In this document: positions 27,005-35,855 of the stretch, piece by piece
Layout of the letters: the number at the start of each line of letters is the position of its first letter
Position numbering within the stretch: the first letter of the stretch is position 1
Source: Paucibacter sp. KBW04
GTDB lineage: Bacteria > Pseudomonadota > Gammaproteobacteria > Burkholderiales > Burkholderiaceae_C
DNA: 64,000 nt
Assembly (NCBI RefSeq): GCF_003852425.1
Contig: NZ_QAJN01000018.1
Coordinates: forward strand, 131,736 to 195,735
Reading direction: 5' to 3'
Program-made: the position numbers and the translations under genes
Notes under the pieces: generated by a model
What the model saw: the letters and a program-made list of their open reading frames with translations, nothing else
Database searches by the model: none
What the model was told of the DNA's origin: nothing

Positions 27005-29643
27005 GATGGGTTCATCTCGCTCAACTCATCCAGGGGGCCGGCTGTCAGGGTGAGCAGCTCGGCCGCTAGCAAGACCTGACCCTGCACCCGCATGGCGGCG
27101 GCCAGCAGGCGTTCTTGCTTGGAGGCCAGGGTCTGGGCCAGGGGCTGGCTGCCGCCGTAAAGCAGGCGCAAATCCACCGCCTGCACGCCGGGCAAGGCCT
27201 GCACCCGCTGAATCAGCTCAGACTGCTGCACCGGCTGGCCCAGCTCGCGGGCCTCGAAGGCATAACGCGTTCGCAGCTCGGCTTCGACGGCGGCCAGCAC
27301 TTGGGCAGGCACCCGGTCTGCCTCCACCTTGACCCGCAGGGCCAGCCTGAAGGTGCTCAGCTGGGCGCTCAGCAATTGCACCTGCACCAGAGGATCGCCG
27401 CTGCGCAGCAAGGCGGCTTGCAAGTTTTGCCAGACCGGGCTGGCCGGCCCAATGGCCGCGCCGCCGGGGGCCGCCAGCGTGAGCGCAATCAGGCGGCGGG
27501 GCCCCAGCTGCATGACCCGGGCCTGCGCCTTGGCGATGCCGCTGAAGGCGCGGGCGAAGTCCTCATAGTCCTGCACCGACACCACCCGGCCCAGGGTTCG
27601 GGTGGCCAGGGGCATGTTTTGGCGGGCGGTTTCGGCGGCTTCCGCGTCATTGCCGCCTTGTGCCGCCAGCGGGTTGCTCACGCTCTTGAGGCCTAGCGGG
27701 CGGCTGAGCAGCTGGGTGAGCGTGTCGGCCCGCACATTGCCGGCCGCGCCCAGGCCTTTGCGATAGCGGGCGCGGATATTGTTGACCCCGCTGGGCAGGC
27801 GGGCGCCGTGGATGCCGTCACCAAACTGGGCGAAGCGGCGGCCCTGCTCATCGATGCTGAGGGCGAACACCGGCTCGTTCGGGCCGGCGTCAAACAGGCT
27901 GGGCCGCTCCTGCCAGAGCAGCTCGCCCACCTGCAGGCTGAGCTGGGCGGCGGCGCCCAGCTCTTGATCGGCGGCGCGGTAGCACAGCGGCGTTTGTTTG
28001 AGCTCAAAACGCTGATGGCTCAAATGCCCTTGGCCGGAGCCCAGCACCTCGGCCACCGTCTCGCCCTGCGAGGCCAGCACCACATTGGCCCAGACCACCA
28101 GGCTGTCGCGCTGCAGGGGCTCGGCCAGGGCGGGGCTGATTTCCAGCTCGCAGCGCTCGGCATCCAGGCGGTGCAGGGCCACCAGCGTGGCTTGCAGGCT
28201 GACCGTGATGCCATCGCTGACGCGCTGGCCGCGCAGGAGCAGGCGGCGGCCGGGCAGCAGGCCTTGGGCGCTGAGCAGCACCGGGATGCGTGCGCCGCTG
28301 ACCACCGTGTCCACCGGGTAGGGAGCCAGTTGCAGGGGCTCGCTGTGCGCGAACACGCTGGTCTCGCGCACGCGGTCCTGGAACTCGCTGGCATAGCTGT
28401 CGCCCTGCAAATGCAGGCGGCTCAATTTGCCGGAGAGGCCGAACTCGGCTCTTGAGACCTCGGCCGTGCTTTGCACCCGGTACAGCTCCAGATAGCTGCC
28501 CGGCGGGGCGGGCTCGGCCGCGTAGTTGACGCTGCCCTTGGCCAGCACGGCAAAGCTGCCCTTGCTGATCTCGGGGGCGAGGCTTTCCAGATCGACATGG
28601 CCGCCGCTGTGGCTCGCCCCGGCGGGAGAAAGGGTGAAGCCCGGCCATTCGCTGGCGCGGTTGCCGTCAACCAGGCCTTGCGGATAGTTGTCGCGGTAGC
28701 TCAGCGGCATGGCCAGCCAGCTCGGCGCGTTGTGGCCGAACACGGCGCTGCGCCGCCGCAGCACGTAGAGCGATGGCGCGGCCGCAGGATTGCTGGGCGG
28801 GGCGATGGAACCCAGGCCGCGCAGCCAGCGCAGCCGGGTGCGGTCTTGCGCGGCTTGCAATTCCACCTCGTCGAGGAAGCGCAGATCCCAGGCATTGCTG
28901 GCCGGCTTGCTGGCAAATTCGGCCCCCACCAGGAGCAGGGCGTCACCGGCTTTGAGGTTGTTGCGCACCCCGGCGATATAGGTTTCGGTGGCGTAGCGTT
29001 GTGGCGTGATGGGCTCGCTCAGCCAGGGCCGCAAGGCATTCCACTCGGGCCTGGCCTCGGCCAGGGGCTCGACGGTCTCGAAGGTCTGGGCCTGCTCGCC
29101 CGGCCCGGCCAGGCTTTGCACCTTGAGCCCGCTGGCCAGGCTCAAGACCTGGGGCACGCCGGTGACGAAGTTGCCGGGCTCGGGCGGCAAATTGGGCGGT
29201 GGCGCAGGCGGGGTCTCCAGCGCGAACGCGAGCCAGGTTTCGGCCGCCACGCCGGGGCGCAGGGTGTAGCCGATCAGCTTGGCCATCTCTTGCAGCGAGA
29301 CCCGCTCGGTCGCGGTACGCAGAAATGATTCGTTAGCGATTCGCTCTTGGTAAAAGCTCAGCACGTCGGCGCTGCAGGCAAAAGCGTCCAGCAGGGCCAG
29401 CGTGAAGTCGTCGCTGTCGCGGCTTTTCAGGGCGGCCAGGGCGGGGAACTGGCTGCTGCTGAGCTGCGTCAGCAGGGAGGCGCGCACGCTGGCGTAGTCG
29501 CCCACCCGGTAGCGCAGATCGCTCAGGCCTTGGCGGTTGGTGTGAGCCTGCGGGGTTTGCAATTGCAGGCCGCTGCAGGCGCCGCAATCTTGGCTGCCTG
29601 GGGGGCGATAGCCCGTGGCAGCCGCGGGGTTACTCAGGCTCAT
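27001..29643 (-). CDS. Putative baseplate assembly protein, second gp6/gpJ-like copy
   Basis: An 880-residue protein of the 'putative baseplate assembly protein' type (TIGR02243-like). Visible marks are the early helical block ALLDAFACSADVLSFYQERIANESFLRTATER, the mid-protein FALSIDEQGRRFAQFGDGIHGARLPSG turn with RARYRKGLGAAGNV, and the gpJ-like C-terminal region RTLGRVVSVQDYEDFARAF. This is the wedge component (gp6-like) of the baseplate. An N-terminal CGAC motif is unusual. It starts at ATG 29643, overlapping the first gp6-like gene by four bases. The two copies are not close repeats but share layout. Confidence 0.85.
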   Translation of the reverse strand: MSLSNPAAATGYRPPGSQDCGACSGLQLQTPQAHTNRQGLSDLRYRVGDYASVRASLLTQLSSSQFPALAALKSRDSDDFTLALLDAFACSADVLSFYQERIANESFLRTATERVSLQEMAKLIGYTLRPGVAAETWLAFALETPPAPPPNLPPEPGNFVTGVPQVLSLASGLKVQSLAGPGEQAQTFETVEPLAEARPEWNALRPWLSEPITPQRYATETYIAGVRNNLKAGDALLLVGAEFASKPASNAWDLRFLDEVELQAAQDRTRLRWLRGLGSIAPPSNPAAAPSLYVLRRRSAVFGHNAPSWLAMPLSYRDNYPQGLVDGNRASEWPGFTLSPAGASHSGGHVDLESLAPEISKGSFAVLAKGSVNYAAEPAPPGSYLELYRVQSTAEVSRAEFGLSGKLSRLHLQGDSYASEFQDRVRETSVFAHSEPLQLAPYPVDTVVSGARIPVLLSAQGLLPGRRLLLRGQRVSDGITVSLQATLVALHRLDAERCELEISPALAEPLQRDSLVVWANVVLASQGETVAEVLGSGQGHLSHQRFELKQTPLCYRAADQELGAAAQLSLQVGELLWQERPSLFDAGPNEPVFALSIDEQGRRFAQFGDGIHGARLPSGVNNIRARYRKGLGAAGNVRADTLTQLLSRPLGLKSVSNPLAAQGGNDAEAAETARQNMPLATRTLGRVVSVQDYEDFARAFSGIAKAQARVMQLGPRRLIALTLAAPGGAAIGPASPVWQNLQAALLRSGDPLVQVQLLSAQLSTFRLALRVKVEADRVPAQVLAAVEAELRTRYAFEARELGQPVQQSELIQRVQALPGVQAVDLRLLYGGSQPLAQTLASKQERLLAAAMRVQGQVLLAAELLTLTAGPLDELSEMNPS

Positions 29644-32213
29644 TGGCCACCTCCTACATTCAAGACCAAGCGGCCACGCTCGCGGAAATTGGCCTTGTTG
29701 GCCAGCTGGGCAATCTCCAGCGCGGCCATGGGCAGCTGCCCCTCGGCCAGGCTGGTGCTGCTGGGCTGGACCAGGCGCTGGAAGCGCTCGGCCCGCACGC
29801 TGGCCACGCCTTCCACCGCCTGGGCGGCGGCGATGACGCGGCTGAGGTAGACGCTGTCACCAAAGCTGAAGCGGTCGGGGTGGAAGGCGCCCAGGCCGCC
29901 GTCGGCCAAGACATCGCTGGACAGGGCTTGCTGGACCGCCTGCTTCACATCGGCGCGGAAGTAGCCCGGCTTGCAGCAGATGTGCAAGGCGATGTCCAGG
30001 GCCACATAGCGGGGCTCGCGCAGGGCTAGGTCGTAGCCGGCCATGCGGAAGCGTTCCAGATGGCGGCGCAGGCGCAGGCCGAAGGCGGCCGCGTCCTGTG
30101 CGGTTTCTCCGTTATGGCCCAGGCGGTCGGCGCTGATCTGCACCGTGTGCCAGCTGCCCGTCCAGCGGAAGACGGCGGCGGCGCGCTGCACCTCGGGCAG
30201 GCGCTCGGCGGCGGCCGCGTAATCGGCGGCAGTGACGGCGCGTTCTTGGCGGCGGAAGGCCTGGGGGGCGTCGCGGCGGGCGGCGTCCAGGTCTTCGGGC
30301 TCCACCCCACCGGCGGCGGCCAGGGGGTTGCGCAGGCTCAGGAATACCCCGCTGCTGGCGCTGACGATATGGGCAATGGCCTCGGCCCCCACATTGCCCG
30401 CCTGGCCATTGCCGACGCGGTAGTGAGCGGCAAAACTCATGCCCTCGCTGGGGCGGCGGCCGTGGGCGTCGTCGCCAAAGCGCAGCTGGGCGCGGCCGGC
30501 GTCGTCGACCTCGACGACAAAGTGGCGGTCATCGGCGGCGCTGGAGAGCAGGTCCTGGCGCGGCCACCAGTCTTCTTGGGCGGCGGGTGGGCCGCTGGGG
30601 ATGCTGCTCAGCAGATGGATTTGCGGCAGGGCGGCGCGCGGGTCTTGCAGCAGCAGGCCGCTGGCCGGGCCTGAGCTGCCGCTCAGATCAAAGCCATGGC
30701 TGAGCGCGGGCTGGCTCAGCTTGGGGCGAAAGCGTGGGGCGATCCAGTTCGGCCCGCTGTTGTCGGCGCTGGCGCAGCCGCAGTCGGCCGCCGAGCGGGC
30801 GATTTGCAGGCGGGCGGCGGGCATGCTGCCCAGATCTTCAGCGGCCAGGCTCTGGCCATGGTCGGCCAGCACCACATTGCCCCGCGCCACACTGATGCGC
30901 AGCTCGGGCCGCTCGGCCACCGACAGGCACAGGGGAAAAGGCAGGGCGTCGGCGGCCGCCCATTCGATCTCGGTCAGGTCCAGGGCGGCGTTGACGGGCG
31001 GTTCATCAAAAAGCTGGCCGCTGGGGTCTTGGCCTAGCGTGACGCGCGTGAGCCGCAGCACCCAGCGGTGAGCGGGGTCGCGGTCTTGTTCCGTGAACGT
31101 GCTGGGGCTGAGCACTTCCTCCAGCAAGAGCAAATCGCCCGCTTGCAGCTCGGCATGGTGGCCGCGCAGGCTGGCGCGGGTCGTGCCGCGTGGCAGGCAG
31201 CAGGCGCGCTCGCCCCAGCTGTAGAAATGCAGCTCGTTCAGGCGCTCGTCCAGCCGCGCCGGGGCCTGGGTCTCGAACACCAGGGCGCCGCTGGCCAGGG
31301 CTTGGCGCAGGGCGGGGCTGGCGGGGGCGATCTCGGTGGGTAGCTCGGGGCAGCGACTGAGCAGCTGGCTGTGCGCGGGCAGGACCAGGCTTTGGCCGCT
31401 GACCTGCAGCTGCACAAAGACGCGGGCATTGCAGCCCTCGTGCAGGGCATAGTCCACCAGGCGTGCATGGCGGCGCACGGAGATGCGCTGGCGGGCCGTG
31501 GCCAGATAGGCCTCGGTGGCGATGACGTCCTGGCGATAACTGAGTTGATCAGCGGCATAGGCCAGCAGCTCGACCAGGGTTAGCCCCAAATCGGCGGCGC
31601 TGCGCTCCGTCCAGCCGGGGGCCAGCAGGCTGAGCCGGTCCAACATCAGGCGGCGGAAACCGGTGTAGTCCTTGGCCAGATAGTCGATCACCGGGGCGGG
31701 CTGGGGTTCGGGCGGGCAGTCGCAATGCTGCAGGCAGTCAAACTCCGAGGGGCACTCGACCTTGAAGGAGAACTCTATGCTGGACAGCCTGGGGTCAAAA
31801 CCGGCGGGCGGCTGCGTGCTGCCGGAGTTGGCGCGCAGGCGCAGGGTGTAGGTGGAGAAGTCGCCATGGCCCTCGCTGCGTATCACCAGGGTGCGGGCCA
31901 GCTCATCCAGGCCCGCCACCAAGCCAGGCTCAGCCTGTGCGGGAAGGGCGTTAGCCGGGGCGCACCAGAGTATGCCGACACGGGCGATGCGCTCGCCACC
32001 CTCGATGCTGATCTGCTCCGGCATCAAGGCCGGGGCCGGCCGCAGCAGGCGCAAGAACAGGGTTTGCTGGCGCGGCGCGCCGGGCGGGGCCGCGAGGTCC
32101 AGCACCTCGATGAACTCGATGGCATTGACGCCGGGCGCGCCCGCCCGCAGCACGTTCAGGCGGCGCAGATCGCAGCAGTTGAAGCGGCGGCGCTGTAGCA
32201 GGGGAACGCTCAT
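29640..32213 (-). CDS. Putative baseplate assembly protein, gp6/gpJ-like (Afp11/Pvc11-type)
   Basis: An 857-residue protein. After a unique N-terminal beta-rich domain of about 190 residues comes DYLAKDYTGFRRLMLDRL and ELLAYAADQLSYRQDVIATEAYLATARQR, the standard opening of Afp11-type baseplate proteins. Later blocks include RFGDDAHGRRPSEGMSF and the gpJ-like region QERAVTAADYAAAAERLPEVQRA. It should form the inner baseplate wedge around the hub. A CxxCDCPP cluster sits near residue 165. ATG 32213 overlaps the gp25 gene stop. Confidence 0.9.
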   Translation of the reverse strand: MSVPLLQRRRFNCCDLRRLNVLRAGAPGVNAIEFIEVLDLAAPPGAPRQQTLFLRLLRPAPALMPEQISIEGGERIARVGILWCAPANALPAQAEPGLVAGLDELARTLVIRSEGHGDFSTYTLRLRANSGSTQPPAGFDPRLSSIEFSFKVECPSEFDCLQHCDCPPEPQPAPVIDYLAKDYTGFRRLMLDRLSLLAPGWTERSAADLGLTLVELLAYAADQLSYRQDVIATEAYLATARQRISVRRHARLVDYALHEGCNARVFVQLQVSGQSLVLPAHSQLLSRCPELPTEIAPASPALRQALASGALVFETQAPARLDERLNELHFYSWGERACCLPRGTTRASLRGHHAELQAGDLLLLEEVLSPSTFTEQDRDPAHRWVLRLTRVTLGQDPSGQLFDEPPVNAALDLTEIEWAAADALPFPLCLSVAERPELRISVARGNVVLADHGQSLAAEDLGSMPAARLQIARSAADCGCASADNSGPNWIAPRFRPKLSQPALSHGFDLSGSSGPASGLLLQDPRAALPQIHLLSSIPSGPPAAQEDWWPRQDLLSSAADDRHFVVEVDDAGRAQLRFGDDAHGRRPSEGMSFAAHYRVGNGQAGNVGAEAIAHIVSASSGVFLSLRNPLAAAGGVEPEDLDAARRDAPQAFRRQERAVTAADYAAAAERLPEVQRAAAVFRWTGSWHTVQISADRLGHNGETAQDAAAFGLRLRRHLERFRMAGYDLALREPRYVALDIALHICCKPGYFRADVKQAVQQALSSDVLADGGLGAFHPDRFSFGDSVYLSRVIAAAQAVEGVASVRAERFQRLVQPSSTSLAEGQLPMAALEIAQLANKANFRERGRLVLNVGGGQ

Positions 32214-32590
32214 GATGTGGCCCCCGGCGCGCTAAAGCTGGCTTCTTGCAACTGGCGGTCGCTGAGCAGGCTGTAGCGCACATCGACCTTGAGCGCGCCC
32301 TCTTCGTTGCGCACCTCGACGCCGTGGACGGCGATCAGATGGGCCAGATGCTGCTGCAAGGCCGATTGCACCAGCACCTGGGTGGCGGCGGCAAGCGGGC
32401 TGCTATTGGGCTCGAACAGCAAGGCGGCCAGGCCGCTGCCGAAGTCCGGCCGCATCACCCGCTCGCCCGGCGCGGTGAACAGCACTTGTTCGATCAGATC
32501 GCGCACATGGTCGGCCGCGCCGCTGATGGCCGTGCGGCCACGACCGTCGAAGTGGTAGGGGAAGTCCAGGTTTTGCAGGGGCGGGCTCAT
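32210..32590 (-). CDS. GPW/gp25-like baseplate protein
   Basis: A 126-residue protein of the gp25/lysozyme-like family (Afp9/Pvc9-type). The conserved pattern is present: the FPYHFDGRGRT start, HVRDLIEQVLFTAPGERVMRPDFGSGL, then LFEP, and a C-terminal ELxVxV-like strand (ALKVDVRYSLL). It connects the sheath to the baseplate and helps to start sheath assembly. ATG 32590 is 11 nt after the PAAR-like gene. Confidence 0.9.
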   Translation of the reverse strand: MSPPLQNLDFPYHFDGRGRTAISGAADHVRDLIEQVLFTAPGERVMRPDFGSGLAALLFEPNSSPLAAATQVLVQSALQQHLAHLIAVHGVEVRNEEGALKVDVRYSLLSDRQLQEASFSAPGATS

Positions 32591-32601
32591 GATTGGATTC
32601 C

Positions 32602-32919
32602 TCAGGTGGCAAGGGCGCGGGTCTGCGCCATCAAGGCCAGCATGGGCGTGCCGGTGGGGATGCAGGTGGAGCTGCCGGCCAAGGTGGCCAAGGGTGTGCC
32701 CCCGGCCATCACCCTCAGGGCACCGGTCAACCATTGGCCGGTGACGCAAGGCGGGTTGGGCGAACCGGTCAGCGCACAGCCGGCGATGGCATAGGGGCTG
32801 GCCAGGGTGACGACGGGCTGGCCCGACACCAGCACCCGCGGGAAGGGGGCCAGTGGCTGGGCCTGGCCGGCGTGGCTGCATAAGACGGTGGCGCCAAGGT
32901 GGAGGATGGGGGCGGGCAT
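32602..32919 (-). CDS. PAAR-like spike tip protein
   Basis: A 105-residue protein with small-residue and Cys/His-containing turns typical of CIS tip proteins (Afp10/DUF4280-like): MPAPILHLGATVLCSHAG at the start, then CALTGSPNPPCVTGQW and GSSTCIPTGTPM. These resemble the metal-binding cone of PAAR proteins that sharpens the spike. The start ATG 32919 directly follows the spike gene, and the position between spike and gp25 is the usual one. Confidence 0.85.
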   Translation of the reverse strand: MPAPILHLGATVLCSHAGQAQPLAPFPRVLVSGQPVVTLASPYAIAGCALTGSPNPPCVTGQWLTGALRVMAGGTPLATLAGSSTCIPTGTPMLALMAQTRALAT

Positions 32920-32933
32920 CTCGTTCGGCTCCG

Positions 32934-33458
32934 TTAGATGACCGTTAGGGCACCGAGATTGATGTCCACCGTGGGCCCGGTCATATTGATGACGGCGCCC
33001 TTGCCGTTGGAGATGATGATGCCCACATCGCTGACGGAAATCATCGCGCCGGTGGCGGTCTGGATCAGGATGCCGCCGGTGGGGCCGGGCACATCGCTGA
33101 TGACCAGGCCGTTCTTGAGCGGTGTTTGCAGGGTGAAGCCACTGACCCCGGGCGGCACCATATGGGCCAAGACCGGGACCTCGGCCGCCGTGCCCCAGAA
33201 GCCGCCCACCCAGATGGGGTAGTCGGGGTCGCCGCGCTCGAATTCGATCCACACGCCCGCGCCCATCATGGGCACGGTGAACAGGCCGCTATTGATGCCG
33301 GCCGCGGGCAGGCAAGGCAGGGCCCAGGTGCCGGGCACAAAACCGGCCACATCGGCCACCATCACCTGGATGCGGCCGATCTGCAGGGGGTCGATGTTAT
33401 TGACCACCGTGCCGCGAAATTTGCCCAGCAAGGGGCTTTGGCTGTCGTTGTCGCTCAT
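32934..33458 (-). CDS. Baseplate spike protein, gpV/gp5-like OB fold
   Basis: A 174-residue spike protein. An OB-fold region (about 10-100) carries the gp5/VgrG signature GKFRGTVVNNIDPLQIGRIQV, PGTWALPCLP, GVWIEFERGDPDYPIWVG. A short beta-strand tail (about 115-174) with alternating hydrophobic and Gly/Ser residues should form the start of a triangular prism. In Afp8/Pvc8 this part is fused to the gpD-like hub; here it is a separate gene, overlapping the hub gene by four bases. Confidence 0.9.
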   Translation of the reverse strand: MSDNDSQSPLLGKFRGTVVNNIDPLQIGRIQVMVADVAGFVPGTWALPCLPAAGINSGLFTVPMMGAGVWIEFERGDPDYPIWVGGFWGTAAEVPVLAHMVPPGVSGFTLQTPLKNGLVISDVPGPTGGILIQTATGAMISVSDVGIIISNGKGAVINMTGPTVDINLGALTVI

Positions 33459-34579
33459 ACCGGCACCGTCGGCAGGGTGGAGATGAGGCCGTTGCGGGCC
33501 AGGGAGAAGCTTTGCTTGTAGCTGCCGCGCTCGATCTCGTGGCTCACGCTGCTGACGTAGTACAGCCCGTCAAAAGGCAGGCCTGCGCCGCGCACCCCGA
33601 CCAGGGCGCGCGATTTGAGCAAGCGGCCATAGCGGCCCACATCCAGGGCGCCTTGGCCGAACACCGAATCGCTGTTGCGGCTGGCATAGGCCAGGCCGGC
33701 CATCAGGGCGGCGGGGGCCGAGAGATGGGCGGTGGCAGTGAGCTTGTGCAGCTTGGGCGGCAGGGGCGGGACGAGGCCTAGCGGCGGGTTCATCGGCGTC
33801 ACATCCGGGATGGGTACGGGGATGGGCAGCTTGCTGCTGCTTTCCTGAAAAAACACGATGGGCATGGACTTGCGCTCGCGGTCGAAGTTGAAGCTGAGGC
33901 TTTCGACGTTGTCCAGCGCGTCCATATTGGTCGTTAGCGCGGGCTGGGCTTCGCCGATGCGGATCTCCGGCCCCCAATAGGCTTTGGAGGTGCCCGGCGT
34001 GGGGCCGGGCTCCAGATAGAAGACATAGCCGGCCTCGCTGGCCAGGCGCTTGATATAGGCATAGTCGCTGCCGCGTTGCTGCGGGATTTGCTGCATGGGC
34101 AGGGGCGGGATGTCGGCCAGGCTGGGGATGACCATGGGGATCACGCCCAGGGCCGCGTACTTGGCTAGGCAGAGCAGCACGCGGGCCGAGGGGGGCATGG
34201 CGGGGTAGGGCAGGCCGGGGATTTCGATGATGTCCATCAGGGCCGACAAGTCCTTGCCCTTGACCACCAGCCGTGCCGCGCCGCCCTGGCCCGGCTGGGT
34301 CTCCACATGGGTGGTGACGCCGTCGATGATGGACTGACTGCGGCCGTTCAGAGCCACCACCAGCACGACGCGGATCAGCGGCACGCTGCCGCCGCCGGTG
34401 ATCAAAAACAGGGTGCGCAGCGGCGAGCGGGCCTCCAGCTCGAACACCAGCTCGAAGCCCGATTGGCTGTCGGCCGAGCCGCTGTCCACCTTGGCATGGA
34501 CCAAGGCCTCCACCACCTCGCGCGGTGCGGGGATGGGCACCGGGCCGATGTAGAGCGAGAGTTGCAGGCCGGATTGCAT
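33455..34579 (-). CDS. Baseplate hub protein, gpD-like (late control protein D type)
   Basis: A 374-residue hub protein (gp27/gpD-like, N-terminal half of Afp8/Pvc8). Marks are the FELVFELEARSPLR strand block, IIDGVTTHVETQPG, the conserved RGSDYAYIKRLASEAGYVFYLEPG and SYKQSFSLARNGL at the end. It should form the ring between inner tube and spike. The C-terminal region ends without an OB fold, which is supplied by the next gene. Confidence 0.85.
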   Translation of the reverse strand: MQSGLQLSLYIGPVPIPAPREVVEALVHAKVDSGSADSQSGFELVFELEARSPLRTLFLITGGGSVPLIRVVLVVALNGRSQSIIDGVTTHVETQPGQGGAARLVVKGKDLSALMDIIEIPGLPYPAMPPSARVLLCLAKYAALGVIPMVIPSLADIPPLPMQQIPQQRGSDYAYIKRLASEAGYVFYLEPGPTPGTSKAYWGPEIRIGEAQPALTTNMDALDNVESLSFNFDRERKSMPIVFFQESSSKLPIPVPIPDVTPMNPPLGLVPPLPPKLHKLTATAHLSAPAALMAGLAYASRNSDSVFGQGALDVGRYGRLLKSRALVGVRGAGLPFDGLYYVSSVSHEIERGSYKQSFSLARNGLISTLPTVPV

Positions 34580-34597
34580 GATGGATGGCGGCAGGCT

Positions 34598-34948
34598 TCA
34601 GAAGCCTGCAGGCAGGGGGATGAGCAGGCGTGCGCCCAGGGCGTCGGTGAGTTCATGCGGCGCGTTCACCGCATTGGCATCGGCCAGGCGCCAGTACAGC
34701 TCGGGGTCGCCCAGGGTCTGGGCCGCCAGCAGGTCGGGGCGCTCGCCCGCTTGCACGATGTGTTCGGCGGCGATGGCGATGTCGCGCCGCTGCGGGATGA
34801 AACGGCGGCGCACAAAGGCTTGGGGCGGGGCTTCGGGGCTGGCTTGGTAGAGCGCCAGGGCAAGGCCCCGGTAGCGGCTGCTGGGGCCAAAGCTGTCGGA
34901 CGGAATGGCTCCGGCATTGATCAGCATCTGGACGGGGTCAAAGCTCAT
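34598..34948 (-). CDS. Small LysM-like hub adaptor
   Basis: A 116-residue protein. After about 45 residues, RRRFIPQRRDIAIAAEHIVQAGERPDLLAAQTLGD... forms a LysM-like module ending LLIPLP. In Afp7/Pvc7 a LysM domain follows the CIS_tube domain in one chain; here the LysM part is its own gene 23 nt downstream of the CIS_tube gene. The likely role is linking tube-initiator and hub. Confidence 0.75.
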   Translation of the reverse strand: MSFDPVQMLINAGAIPSDSFGPSSRYRGLALALYQASPEAPPQAFVRRRFIPQRRDIAIAAEHIVQAGERPDLLAAQTLGDPELYWRLADANAVNAPHELTDALGARLLIPLPAGF

Positions 34949-34971
34949 GATGAGGCGGCTCCTGCTTGGCT

Positions 34972-35631
34972 TCAGAACAGACCGCTTAAGCCGAGCGCGT
35001 TGAGCGGGCTGCTCACGGACTTGGCGGCCAGGGCCTCGCGGCTGCGCAGATGGCTGATGAAGAGGCTGCCCCCTTTGGCGCTGAAGCCCAGGTCGTCGCT
35101 GCTGAGCACCCGCAGGCTCAGCGAGACCTTGGCGCGCAAGGGGTTGAGCTGCGGGTCAAAGGCCTCTTCGGTGATGGCGAACTCGCTCACCCGCACTGGC
35201 AGCACACGGTCCTGGCTCCAGACAAAAAGCAGCAGGGGCGCGGCAGGCGGCAGGATCTCCAACGTGCCGCGTGCGCTCTGGCCCGCCAAGCTCATCAGCT
35301 GATCCACCGAGGGGTTGATCAAGGACTCCAGCAAGGCCAGCTGCGGCGCGATGCCATGGGCCACAGCGAGCGCATGGGCTTCTGGGCTTTCGAGTTGGTC
35401 GGTGGCGTCGATCTCGGCATCCAGCCGGAAGGTTTCGATGGCTGGGCCTTTGAGGCGGAAGGGCTGGGCCCGTGCCCCGCCGCCATCGCCGCCGCTGCCC
35501 TGCACCTGGTAGCTGCGGCTCAAGCTGTCAGGGTTGTATTGCAAAGCGATGCTGCGGCTGACGCCGCTGCCGTCTGGCGTCAGCAAGACCAGGCCGCCTT
35601 TGATCAGCTTGGGGCTGCTGGACAGACTCAT
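34972..35631 (-). CDS. CIS_tube domain protein (Afp7/Pvc7 N-terminal part)
   Basis: A 219-residue protein with the CIS_tube layout: LIKGGLVLLTPDGSG, ALQYNPDSLSRSYQV, a hinge GPAIETFRLDAEID, LLFVWSQDRVLPVRVSEFAITEEAFDPQLNPLRAKVSLSLRVL at the end of the domain. This domain is the tube-like ring between hub and inner tube in extracellular CIS. The fused LysM of Afp7 is absent and supplied by the next gene. Confidence 0.85.
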   Translation of the reverse strand: MSLSSSPKLIKGGLVLLTPDGSGVSRSIALQYNPDSLSRSYQVQGSGGDGGGARAQPFRLKGPAIETFRLDAEIDATDQLESPEAHALAVAHGIAPQLALLESLINPSVDQLMSLAGQSARGTLEILPPAAPLLLFVWSQDRVLPVRVSEFAITEEAFDPQLNPLRAKVSLSLRVLSSDDLGFSAKGGSLFISHLRSREALAAKSVSSPLNALGLSGLF

Positions 35632-35855
35632 GGCTTTGCTCCCGCATCGGGCACGATGGGGGTAGTCACCGGCACATAGCGCCCATCACGCAGGGTCACG
35701 GCCTGGCCCAGGCCGGCCAGCTCCTCGATCAGGGCGCGCACCCGCGCACCGATCTCGCCGCTGTCGTCCAGTTGGGGGTCTTGCAGGGCGGCCCATTCAT
35801 TGAGCGAGCGCAGCAGGCGTTCGATCTGGGCCTGTTCTTGCGGCTTGGGCTTCAT
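35628..35855 (-). CDS. Small CIS-operon protein, unknown
   Basis: A 75-residue acidic helical protein (helices about 5-20 and 30-50), ending in a short strand GRYVPVTTPIV. No family is recognised. Start ATG 35855 overlaps the stop of the preceding gene by four bases, and its own stop overlaps the CIS_tube start. Confidence 0.6.
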   Translation of the reverse strand: MKPKPQEQAQIERLLRSLNEWAALQDPQLDDSGEIGARVRALIEELAGLGQAVTLRDGRYVPVTTPIVPDAGAKP

